Of a stretch of 64,000 nt of DNA, positions 17,144 through 24,063 are shown in pieces. The notes under the pieces are model-generated. The model had not been told where the DNA came from. It made no database searches and saw only the letters and a list, made by a program, of their open reading frames with translations. Origin of the DNA: Actinotalea alkalitolerans (GTDB lineage: Bacteria; Actinomycetota; Actinomycetes; Actinomycetales; Cellulomonadaceae); the NCBI RefSeq assembly GCF_023369855.1, contig NZ_JAMBPP010000007.1, positions 47,477 to 111,476 of the forward strand. The letters run 5' to 3'. Position numbers and translations under genes: made by a program. Positions within the stretch are counted from its first letter, which is position 1. Each line of letters starts with the position of its first letter.

Positions 17144-19297
17144 ATGACTCACCCGACCGTGCCCGCAGGTGTCCTCAAGCGCTCCGGCGCGACCGCGGGC
17201 TTCGATGCCGGACGGATCCGCTCGGCGATCACCCGGGCGGGCGCGGCGACCCGTGAGCTCGACGCGGAGCGCGCCGCCGAGCTCACCGACGCCGTGACGG
17301 CACGGCTGCGGGTCGAGGGCGCGCCCTACCCCCAGGTCGAGCACATCCAGGACCTCGTCGAGCAGGTGCTGCTCCAGGACGGCAGCACGGCCACCGCGCG
17401 GGCCTACATCGCCTACCGCGAGCAGCACGCCCGGCTCCGCGACGACGCCCGTACCGTGGTCGAGGTCGGGACGTCGATCAACGAGTACCTGGACCGCAGC
17501 GACTGGCGGGTCAACGCCAACGCCAACCAGGGGTACTCCCTGGGTGGGCTGATCCTGAACACCTCGGGCAAGGTCACGGCCAACTACTGGCTCTCGCACG
17601 TGTACGAGCCGGAGATCGGCCGCGCGCACCGCGACGGCGACCTGCACATCCACGACCTGGACATGCTCGCCGGGTACTGCGCGGGCTGGTCGCTGCGCAC
17701 GTTGCTCACCGAGGGCCTCAACGGGGTGCCGGGCAAGGTCGAGGCGAGGCCGCCGCGGCACCTGAGCTCAGCCGTGGGGCAGATCGTGAACTTCCTGGGG
17801 ACGATGCAGAACGAGTGGGCCGGCGCGCAGGCGTTCAGCTCCTTCGACACCTACATGGCCCCGTACGTGCGGATCGACGCGCTCACCTACGACCAGGTGC
17901 TGCAGTGCATCCAGGAGCTGGTCTACAACCTCAACGTGCCCTCGCGGTGGGGCACCCAGACGCCGTTCACCAACCTCACCTTCGACTGGACCTGCCCCGA
18001 GGACCTGCGCTCGCAGGTCCCGGTGATCGACGGCACCGAGGTCGACTTCACCTACGGCGACCTGCAGGTCGAGATGGACCTCATCAACCGCGCCTACATC
18101 GAGGTGATGACCGCTGGTGACGCCTCGGGTCGGGTGTTCACCTTCCCGATCCCGACCTACAACATCACCAAGGACTTCCCCTGGGAGAGCGAGAACGCGG
18201 CGCTGCTGTTCGAGATGACCGCCAAGTACGGCCTGCCCTACTTCCAGAACTTCATCAACTCCGAGCTCGAGCCCCACCAGATCCGGTCGATGTGCTGCCG
18301 GCTCCAGCTCGACCTGCGCGAGCTGCTCAAGCGGGGCAACGGTCTGTTCGGCTCGGCCGAGCAGACAGGGTCCCTCGGCGTGGTCACGATCAACTGCGCC
18401 CGACTGGGGCACCGGTTCCGCGGCGACGAGGCGGGCCTGCTGCGTGACCTCGACCGTCTCCTGGACCTGTCCCGTGACTCGCTCGAGGTCAAGCGCAAGG
18501 TCATCCAGCGGTACATCGACGAGGGCCTGTTCCCCTACACCAAGCGATACCTGGGGACCCTGCGCAACCACTTCTCGACGATCGGGGTCAACGGCCTCAA
18601 CGAGATGGTGCGCAACCTGACGGGAGACACGCAGGACATCAGCACCCCCGAGGGTCACGCACTGGCGGTCCGGGTGCTCGACCACGTGCGGGCCCGGATG
18701 GTCGAGTTCCAGGAGTCGACCGGTCACATGTACAACCTCGAGGCGACCCCGGCCGAGGGCACCACGTACCGGTTCGCCCGCGAGGACCGCAAGCGGTACG
18801 CCGGGATCCTCCAGGCAGGCACCGAGACCAACCCGTACTACACCAACTCCTCCCAGCTGCCGGTCGGGTTCACCGACGACCCGTTCGAGGCCCTCGAGCT
18901 GCAGGACGAGCTGCAGTGCAAGTACACCGGCGGGACCGTGCTGCACCTGTACATGGCCGAGAAGGTGTCGAGCTCCCAGGCCTGCCGTGAGCTCGTGCGC
19001 CGTGCGCTGACCCGCTTCCGCCTGCCGTACATCACCATCACCCCCACGTTCTCGATCTGCCCCAACCACGGGTACCTGCCGGGCGAGGAGCACGTATGCA
19101 CCCGCTGCGCCCAGGAGAACCCCGGGACAGCGCCGGTCGAGTGCGAGGTCTGGACCCGGGTCATGGGCTACCACCGGCCGGTCAGCTCGTTCAACGTGGG
19201 CAAGAAGGGGGAGCACGCCGAGCGCACGCACTTCCAGGAGGGCTCGGTGGTCCCGACGCTGACCGTGCGGGCTCCGGTCGAACCGGTCCTCGTGTGA
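17144..19297 (+). CDS. nrdD: Anaerobic ribonucleoside-triphosphate reductase (class III)
   Basis: 717 residues. Makes deoxyribonucleotides without oxygen using a glycyl radical. The N-terminal 95 residues are an ATP-cone (VLKRSGATAGFDAGRIRSAI). The C-terminus has the metal site CPNHGYLPGEEHVCTRC near 645-661 and the glycyl-radical segment RVMGYHRPVSSFN, with the radical Gly near residue 675. ATG at 17144 follows GAGGAG. Paired NrdR-type boxes precede it, and the activase gene overlaps its end by GTGTGA. The presence of a class III enzyme implies growth or survival without oxygen. Confidence 0.95.
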   Translation: MTHPTVPAGVLKRSGATAGFDAGRIRSAITRAGAATRELDAERAAELTDAVTARLRVEGAPYPQVEHIQDLVEQVLLQDGSTATARAYIAYREQHARLRDDARTVVEVGTSINEYLDRSDWRVNANANQGYSLGGLILNTSGKVTANYWLSHVYEPEIGRAHRDGDLHIHDLDMLAGYCAGWSLRTLLTEGLNGVPGKVEARPPRHLSSAVGQIVNFLGTMQNEWAGAQAFSSFDTYMAPYVRIDALTYDQVLQCIQELVYNLNVPSRWGTQTPFTNLTFDWTCPEDLRSQVPVIDGTEVDFTYGDLQVEMDLINRAYIEVMTAGDASGRVFTFPIPTYNITKDFPWESENAALLFEMTAKYGLPYFQNFINSELEPHQIRSMCCRLQLDLRELLKRGNGLFGSAEQTGSLGVVTINCARLGHRFRGDEAGLLRDLDRLLDLSRDSLEVKRKVIQRYIDEGLFPYTKRYLGTLRNHFSTIGVNGLNEMVRNLTGDTQDISTPEGHALAVRVLDHVRARMVEFQESTGHMYNLEATPAEGTTYRFAREDRKRYAGILQAGTETNPYYTNSSQLPVGFTDDPFEALELQDELQCKYTGGTVLHLYMAEKVSSSQACRELVRRALTRFRLPYITITPTFSICPNHGYLPGEEHVCTRCAQENPGTAPVECEVWTRVMGYHRPVSSFNVGKKGEHAERTHFQEGSVVPTLTVRAPVEPVLV

Positions 19298-19995
19298 GGG
19301 GCGGGCAGGCCCGGCCCGAGGAGCTGCAGATCGCCGGGCTGACCCGGCTGTCGACCTGCGACTGGCCGGGGCGGCTCGTCGCGACGGCCTTCCTGCAGGG
19401 CTGCCCCTGGGCGTGCACCTACTGCCACAACCCTGAGCTGATCGACCCGCGCACCCCGGGCACTGTGGCGTGGAGCGAGGTGCGCGACCTGATCGCGCGC
19501 CGCCACGGGTTGCTCGACGGCGTCGTGTTCTCCGGTGGTGAGCCGACGCGTCAGCCCGCGCTCGTGGCGGCCGCGCGGGAGGTCCGGGACGCGGGGCTCG
19601 GGGTCGGTCTGCACACCGGCGGCGCGTACCCCCGTCGCCTGGAGGCGGTGCTGCCGCTGGTCGACTGGGTCGGGTTCGACGTCAAGGCGCCGGCAGATCT
19701 GTACCAGGCCGTCACGGGCGTGGCCTCGAGCGCGCGGGCGGTCGAGCGGTCACTGCGGCTGGTCCTGGACGCGGGGGTGGCCGTGCAGGTCCGCACGACC
19801 GTGGACCCCACCGTGCTCTCGGCCGACGACGTCTCCCGGCTGGGTCGCGCGCTGGCCGCCCTCGGTGTCACCGACCATGTGCTCCAGGAGGTGCGTCCGC
19901 AGGGCACCCGGCCCGAGTACGCCGCAGCCCTCGACGAGGTGCTCCGCAGCGGCGGAAGGACGTTGGTCCGGGACCTGTCGTCCGCAGCGATCTGA
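19294..19995 (+). CDS. nrdG: Anaerobic ribonucleotide reductase activating radical SAM protein
   Basis: 233 residues; GTG at 19294 overlaps the nrdD stop. QGCPWACTYCHNPEL near residue 35 is the CxxxCxxC site that holds the 4Fe-4S cluster, with Tyr before the third Cys as is usual. FSGGEPTRQ near 75 binds the SAM amino group. It abstracts hydrogen to form the glycyl radical on NrdD. It is longer than E. coli NrdG (about 154 residues) and resembles the longer pyruvate-formate-lyase-activase-like form that accompanies this NrdD class. Ten bases separate it from a second, similar gene. Confidence 0.92.
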   Translation: MRGGQARPEELQIAGLTRLSTCDWPGRLVATAFLQGCPWACTYCHNPELIDPRTPGTVAWSEVRDLIARRHGLLDGVVFSGGEPTRQPALVAAAREVRDAGLGVGLHTGGAYPRRLEAVLPLVDWVGFDVKAPADLYQAVTGVASSARAVERSLRLVLDAGVAVQVRTTVDPTVLSADDVSRLGRALAALGVTDHVLQEVRPQGTRPEYAAALDEVLRSGGRTLVRDLSSAAI

Positions 19996-20005
19996 GACTG
20001 GTCCC

Positions 20006-20779
20006 ATGTCTCGCACACTGCTGGCCCCGCCACCCGCCGCCGCACCCCTCGGGGAGCGGACCGTGACGACCGCGGGCTGGGCGTGCGCGGCGCGCCTGGG
20101 CCCGACGGTCTCGCGGACCCCCGCCACTGTGCTCCGGGTGCCCGACCGCCCGGCGCGGGAGGGTGCCGACGGGCTCGAGATCGCCGCGTGGTCGCCGACC
20201 TGCGAGCTCGGGTGGAGCGGTCGTCGTCCTGCGACGGTGCTGCTGCAGGGTTGCGCGTGGCAGTGCGCCGCGTGCCCCACGCCCCTGCTGCGCGACCCGA
20301 TGGTCGGCGGGGCGGTGCCCTGGGCCGAGGTCCGCGCCGGCCTTCTGGGCGGTGCGTCGGCCGACGGCGACACCGCCGGGGTGGATGCCGTCGTGCTGTC
20401 GGGGGGCGAGCCGACCCGTCAGGACGGGCTGGTCGCTGCGCTGATGCAGCTGCGCGAGCTGGGCCTGGCGACGGGGCTGCGGACCTCGGGGGCCTACCCG
20501 CAGCGGCTCGCCGCCGTGCTGCCGCTGGTGGACCGCCTGTGGCTCGACATCAAGGCCCCCGCAGGCCTGTACCGAGCGGCGACCGGGGCCGGTGCGAGCG
20601 CGCACAAGGCCTTCGCGAGCCTGCGGCTGGCCCTGGACGCCGGGGTCGAACTGCAGGTGCGCACCGTGGCGGACCCGCAGCTCCTGGGGCCGGCCGACCT
20701 TGCCGAGCTGGCTCGTCACCTGCATGATCTGGGGGTGCGTGACCACGTGATCGAGGCCGCTCGGCCCGCTGAGGGCTGA
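20006..20779 (+). CDS. Second NrdG-like radical SAM protein, tandem paralogue with N-terminal extension
   Basis: 257 residues; ATG at 20006. From residue 60 on it matches its upstream neighbour segment by segment: LLQGCAWQCAACPTPLL for the CxxxCxxC site, LSGGEPTRQ, LDIKAPAGLYRAATG and LQVRTVADP. Differences: the aromatic residue before the third cluster Cys is Ala, and the HN after it is PT. There is also an extra Pro/Ala-rich N-terminal part of about 60 residues. The tandem match implies duplication of nrdG followed by divergence. It may activate NrdD under other conditions, act on a different protein, or have lost activity. The operon position suggests NrdR control too. Confidence 0.8.
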   Translation: MSRTLLAPPPAAAPLGERTVTTAGWACAARLGPTVSRTPATVLRVPDRPAREGADGLEIAAWSPTCELGWSGRRPATVLLQGCAWQCAACPTPLLRDPMVGGAVPWAEVRAGLLGGASADGDTAGVDAVVLSGGEPTRQDGLVAALMQLRELGLATGLRTSGAYPQRLAAVLPLVDRLWLDIKAPAGLYRAATGAGASAHKAFASLRLALDAGVELQVRTVADPQLLGPADLAELARHLHDLGVRDHVIEAARPAEG

Positions 20780-20929
20780 GAGCTCCGCCACAGGTCGATC
20801 ACCAACGGGGGCAAACCGACGCAAGCCAGGCGTCCCACGACTCTCTCAGGGTGTGCATCGGGCGAGCCCGTACGAGCATGGGCGAGACCTTTGGTTCAAT
20901 GTGCAGGACCGACCGAGAAGGAGGGACCC

Positions 20930-21265
20930 GTGGACGTCTCTGTGACGAGCCGTGCCGTCGGCGACCGTACCGTTGTCGAGGTCGGTGGTGAGATCGACGT
21001 CTACACGGCGCCGGTCCTCCGGGAGGAGCTCTCCGACCTGATCGACGCCGACAGCACCGACCTGGTCGTGGACCTCACCGCGGTGCGGTTCATGGACTCG
21101 ACCGGGCTCGGTGTCCTGGTCGGTGCCCTGAAGAAGGTGCGCACCCTGGGCGGTGACCTGCGCCTGGTGATCGACCAGGAGACCATCCTCAAGGTCTTCC
21201 GGATCACCGCGCTGTCGCAGGTCTTCACCATCCACTCGACGCTCGCGGACGCACTCGAGGAGTAG
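20930..21265 (+). CDS. Anti-sigma-factor antagonist, STAS domain (BldG-like)
   Basis: 111 residues; GTG at 20930 with GGAGGG 7 bases upstream. A single STAS domain carries the phosphorylation segment [14 protein letters not shown] near residues 52-65, with Ser as the expected phosphate acceptor. Such proteins bind and silence anti-sigma kinases when unphosphorylated, freeing a sigma factor. In Streptomyces, bldG is followed by its anti-sigma gene. Here the next gene is an opposite-strand HAD hydrolase, so the partner kinase must lie elsewhere. The HATPase protein at 55984 is one candidate in this window. Confidence 0.9.
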   Translation: MDVSVTSRAVGDRTVVEVGGEIDVYTAPVLREELSDLIDADSTDLVVDLTAVRFMDSTGLGVLVGALKKVRTLGGDLRLVIDQETILKVFRITALSQVFTIHSTLADALEE

Positions 21266-21279
21266 TCCCGCCGCCGCTC

Positions 21280-22005
21280 TCAGCGCCAGGTCGAGGCGAG
21301 CGGGCTCTGGTCGAGGTCGGCGAGCAGGCTCGCGACGTCGGGGTAGACGGCCACCGCGCCCGCCTCGCGCAGCGCGGCCTCGCTGCTGCCCCCGGTGAGC
21401 ACGCCCACGCACCGGACCCCGGCCCGCGCCGCGGCCTCGACGTCCCAGACCGTGTCGCCGACCATGACGGCCCGCTCGGGCGGCACCCCGGCGATCTCGA
21501 GCGCCGCCTCGACCAGGTCGGGCGAAGGCTTGGCGTGCTCGACGTCCTTCGCCGAGGTGATCCCGGTGACGACGTCGTCGAGGTCGAGGACCTCGCGCAG
21601 GTGCTCGAGCGAGGTCGGACCGGCCGAGGTCGCCAGGACCGTCCGTGCGCCACGCTCGGCCACCGCGCGGACCAGCTCGCGGGCCCCGTCGAAGGCCCGC
21701 TGCTGCGCTGCGAGCTGCGTGTAGAGCTCACCGTGACGATCCTTGAGGGCCTCGCCGTGACGGTCGGCGTCCTGCTGGCCGACCAGGTCGGTGAGCAGGA
21801 GGCCCGAGCCCATGCCGATCGCGCGGTGCACCCGCCAGGAGTCGACCGTCAGACCGGCCTCGGCGAACGCCTGCGCCCATGCGTGCACGTGCAGGTAGTT
21901 GGAGTCGACGAGCGTGCCGTCGATGTCGAACAGGACGGCGCCCACGCCGGGCTGTGTCGTGCTGTCGTCCGGGTGCGCGGTGCTGGTGCTGGTGTCAGGG
22001 GTCAC
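21280..22005 (-). CDS. HAD-IA family hydrolase (phosphoglycolate-phosphatase-like)
   Basis: 241 residues. LFDIDGTLVDSNYLH near residue 25 (motif I), VLATSAGPTSLEHL near 122 (motif II), AKPSPDLVEAAL near 158 (motif III Lys) and AVMVGDTVWDVEAAARAG near 180 (motif IV). A helical cap between motifs I and II is of the beta-phosphoglucomutase/Gph type. GTG at 22005 is preceded by GATACT five bases upstream. It ends 14 bp from the STAS gene's end, convergent. Small-molecule phosphatase; substrate not predictable. Confidence 0.85.
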   Translation of the reverse strand: MTPDTSTSTAHPDDSTTQPGVGAVLFDIDGTLVDSNYLHVHAWAQAFAEAGLTVDSWRVHRAIGMGSGLLLTDLVGQQDADRHGEALKDRHGELYTQLAAQQRAFDGARELVRAVAERGARTVLATSAGPTSLEHLREVLDLDDVVTGITSAKDVEHAKPSPDLVEAALEIAGVPPERAVMVGDTVWDVEAAARAGVRCVGVLTGGSSEAALREAGAVAVYPDVASLLADLDQSPLASTWR

Positions 22006-22046
22006 CCGTCAGTATCGACCCGGGCGCCGCCGGTTCGCGCGTCGGG

Positions 22047-23282
22047 CTACTCGACGACCACCTCGGCCGGGATGTAGTTCGCGGCGAGCAGCCCTGCCAG
22101 GGGGCCCTCTGTCGTTCCGTCGGGGTAGGTCACCTCCGTGAGCTCACCCTCGACCACCCCGTACGCCTGGTAGGTGCCCGCCGGCAGCCGCAGGGAGCGG
22201 GGCTCGGTGGTGCACAGGTGCAGGCTGCCCTCGACCTCTTGGGACGACGTCGCGCCGGCAGTCAGGTCGGTGAGGACGGTCAGGTCGTCGGCGACACTCC
22301 GGGCGACGACCACACCGTCCTTGGCGAGCACCAGGGTCGGCACCGACGTCCTGGCGACCACGTGGCGTTCCTCGGTGGTGCGCAGAGTGACCCTCCCGGT
22401 GACGTCCGCCCCGGGTGCGTAGGTCGCCGGGGGAAGGTCGAGGTCGAGCAGCAGCGGGGGCTGTCCGTCGTCGAGCCACACCTCCGACCCGCACGCGGGG
22501 AACGGCGCAGGGTTGGGGTTCGCGAGGATCTCGGCCAGGACTCGCTCGCTGTCGGCCGTCAGCGAGACGACCGCCTCCTCCTCGGGAGACCGCTCGTGGA
22601 CGGAGAACGGCCAGGGTCCACCCAGGTAGATCGAGGCGGGGTCGTCTCCGCGCTGCCCGACGGCGTAGGCCTCGTAGGCGCCCGGCGGGAGCAGGGTCGT
22701 CCCCGAGCAGTCCGCGAGGTTGTGGAGCACCCGGTAGATCTGGGTCTCCCCGGGCTCGAGCGCGTCCACGGTGTCGGTCCCTTCCATCGCGTTCCGCGCA
22801 CCGACGGGACGGCCGTCGAGGGTCACCACGATCTCGGGAGTGAGGGTGCTGATGTCGGTCGCCGTCTCCCCGGTGCCGGTGAGGGTCAGCTGGACATCGA
22901 GGTTCTCGCCCAGGGCGACCGGTGCGATCGCCTCGGCCCCGGCGGTCAGACCGATGCCAGCGCCCTCGGCGAGGTCCAGCGGGAAGCAGGTCTCCAGGTC
23001 GCTCGCCTGCTCCGACCCGTTCGACGGATCCTCCTGCTGCGGCTCCTCGGTCGCCGAGGGCGCCAGGGCCGTGTCCCTGCCCCCCAGCCCCTGCGCGCCG
23101 GCGAGCACGACGGCGGCCACCGCTGCGACCCCGACCACGCCCTGGGCGGTGTGGCGGGCAGCCCGCCGTCGCCGGATCCGGGTGACCATGTGGTGCACCT
23201 GACCGGACATGCGTGCCGTGGTGGCGTCGTCGTGCACCGAGCCGGCGATCTGCAGGAGCGCGCGCTCCAGGTCGATGCTCAT
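22047..23282 (-). CDS. Single-pass membrane protein coupled to ECF sigma factor, possible anti-sigma partner
   Basis: 411 residues; ATG at 23282 overlaps the sigma stop (ATGA), so both are translated together. Residues 1-45 are cytoplasmic with a basic patch (TRIRRRRAARH), one helix spans about 47-68 (GVVGVAAVAAVVLAGAQGL), and the remaining 340 residues are outside. The outer part has repeated Ig-like strands (e.g. LTLTGTGETATDISTLTPEIVVTLDG) and a few Cys. Genes directly after SigE-type ECF factors often encode membrane regulators or targets. No zinc anti-sigma HxxxCxxC is visible, so a regulatory role is inferred from overlap alone. Confidence 0.7.
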   Translation of the reverse strand: MSIDLERALLQIAGSVHDDATTARMSGQVHHMVTRIRRRRAARHTAQGVVGVAAVAAVVLAGAQGLGGRDTALAPSATEEPQQEDPSNGSEQASDLETCFPLDLAEGAGIGLTAGAEAIAPVALGENLDVQLTLTGTGETATDISTLTPEIVVTLDGRPVGARNAMEGTDTVDALEPGETQIYRVLHNLADCSGTTLLPPGAYEAYAVGQRGDDPASIYLGGPWPFSVHERSPEEEAVVSLTADSERVLAEILANPNPAPFPACGSEVWLDDGQPPLLLDLDLPPATYAPGADVTGRVTLRTTEERHVVARTSVPTLVLAKDGVVVARSVADDLTVLTDLTAGATSSQEVEGSLHLCTTEPRSLRLPAGTYQAYGVVEGELTEVTYPDGTTEGPLAGLLAANYIPAEVVVE

Positions 23283-23869
23283 CGTGAGGTCCTCCCGGTG
23301 ATGACGGTGATCTCTTCGCTGGTGGTCGTGGAGACCGCCGAGTCCTTCGGCTGGGCATCCTCGGTCCCGGTCGGGCCCGTGGGCAGCGGGCCCAGCAGGG
23401 CCTCCATGCGCCGCACCCCGTCGGACAGGTACCGCTTGACCGCGCCCTGGCTGACGAGGAGCTCCTCGGCGATGGCCGCGACGGTGAGGTCCTCGTAGAA
23501 GCGCAGCACCACGCAGGCCCGCTCACGAGGAGCCAGCGAGCGCAGGGCGTCCTGCACGTCGAGCCGCTCGGTCGTCACGCCCTCATGACCGGCGGAGGAG
23601 TCGTCCCGGCTGACGAGGTGGCGCACCGCCGCCCAGCGTCGCCGTCGGCGGAACCCGTCCAGGTAGGTCGTCAGCACGGCCCGGCGGACGTAGCCTTCGA
23701 CGTTGGTCGCCCGCAGGCCGGCCCGCCCACGGGAGTAGGTCTTGACCAGTGCGTCCTGGACGAGGTCCTCGGCCTCGCGGCGGTCCCCGCACAGGAGGTA
23801 CGCGTACCCGACCAGCGCCGAGCCGCGGGTGCGGACCAGGTCGTCCAGGGAGTCCTCCCACGCAGCCAT
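23279..23869 (-). CDS. ECF RNA polymerase sigma factor, SigE-like
   Basis: 196 residues. ATG at 23869 is chosen for the GAGGGAA site before it; an ATG 48 bases further upstream lacks one. Region 2: SALVGYAYLLCGDRREAEDLVQDALVKTY near residues 18-45, with region 2.4 just after. Region 4: LAPRERACVVLRFYEDLTVAAIAEELLVSQGAVKRYLSDG near 110-150, a helix-turn-helix for the -35 element. It is divergent from hppA with 194 bp between. The overlapping downstream membrane gene may tether or regulate it. Confidence 0.9.
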   Translation of the reverse strand: MAAWEDSLDDLVRTRGSALVGYAYLLCGDRREAEDLVQDALVKTYSRGRAGLRATNVEGYVRRAVLTTYLDGFRRRRRWAAVRHLVSRDDSSAGHEGVTTERLDVQDALRSLAPRERACVVLRFYEDLTVAAIAEELLVSQGAVKRYLSDGVRRMEALLGPLPTGPTGTEDAQPKDSAVSTTTSEEITVITGRTSR

Positions 23870-23950
23870 CGGTTCCCTCTCTGGTGGCGCCGACCCGTTG
23901 CCTGCACCGCTGACCATGATGACGGCCCGGGCGCGCGAAACGTTGGGGTC

Positions 23951-23979
23951 GTCGACCGGTGCCGATCCACCCGTAGACT
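23951..23979 (+). promoter_or_regulatory. Probable hppA promoter
   Basis: GTCGAC (23951-23956) and TAGACT (23974-23979) are separated by 17 bases. Transcription would begin near 23986, right at the base of a 10-bp hairpin. Confidence 0.5.
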
Positions 23980-23985
23980 GCGCCC

Positions 23986-24010
23986 GTCGCGGCTCAGGGG
24001 GAGCCGCGAC
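23986..24010 (+). promoter_or_regulatory. 10-bp perfect hairpin at the predicted 5' end of hppA mRNA
   Basis: GTCGCGGCTC (23986-23995), loop AGGGG, GAGCCGCGAC (24001-24010). It cannot be a terminator for an upstream gene, because the neighbour on the left is transcribed away from it. Possible roles are mRNA stabilisation or a protein-binding site. Confidence 0.5.
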
Positions 24011-24063
24011 AGGTCGACGGCAACGGTGCCGTGCCGACCGACGCCCGCCGCCGAGGAGGACGA

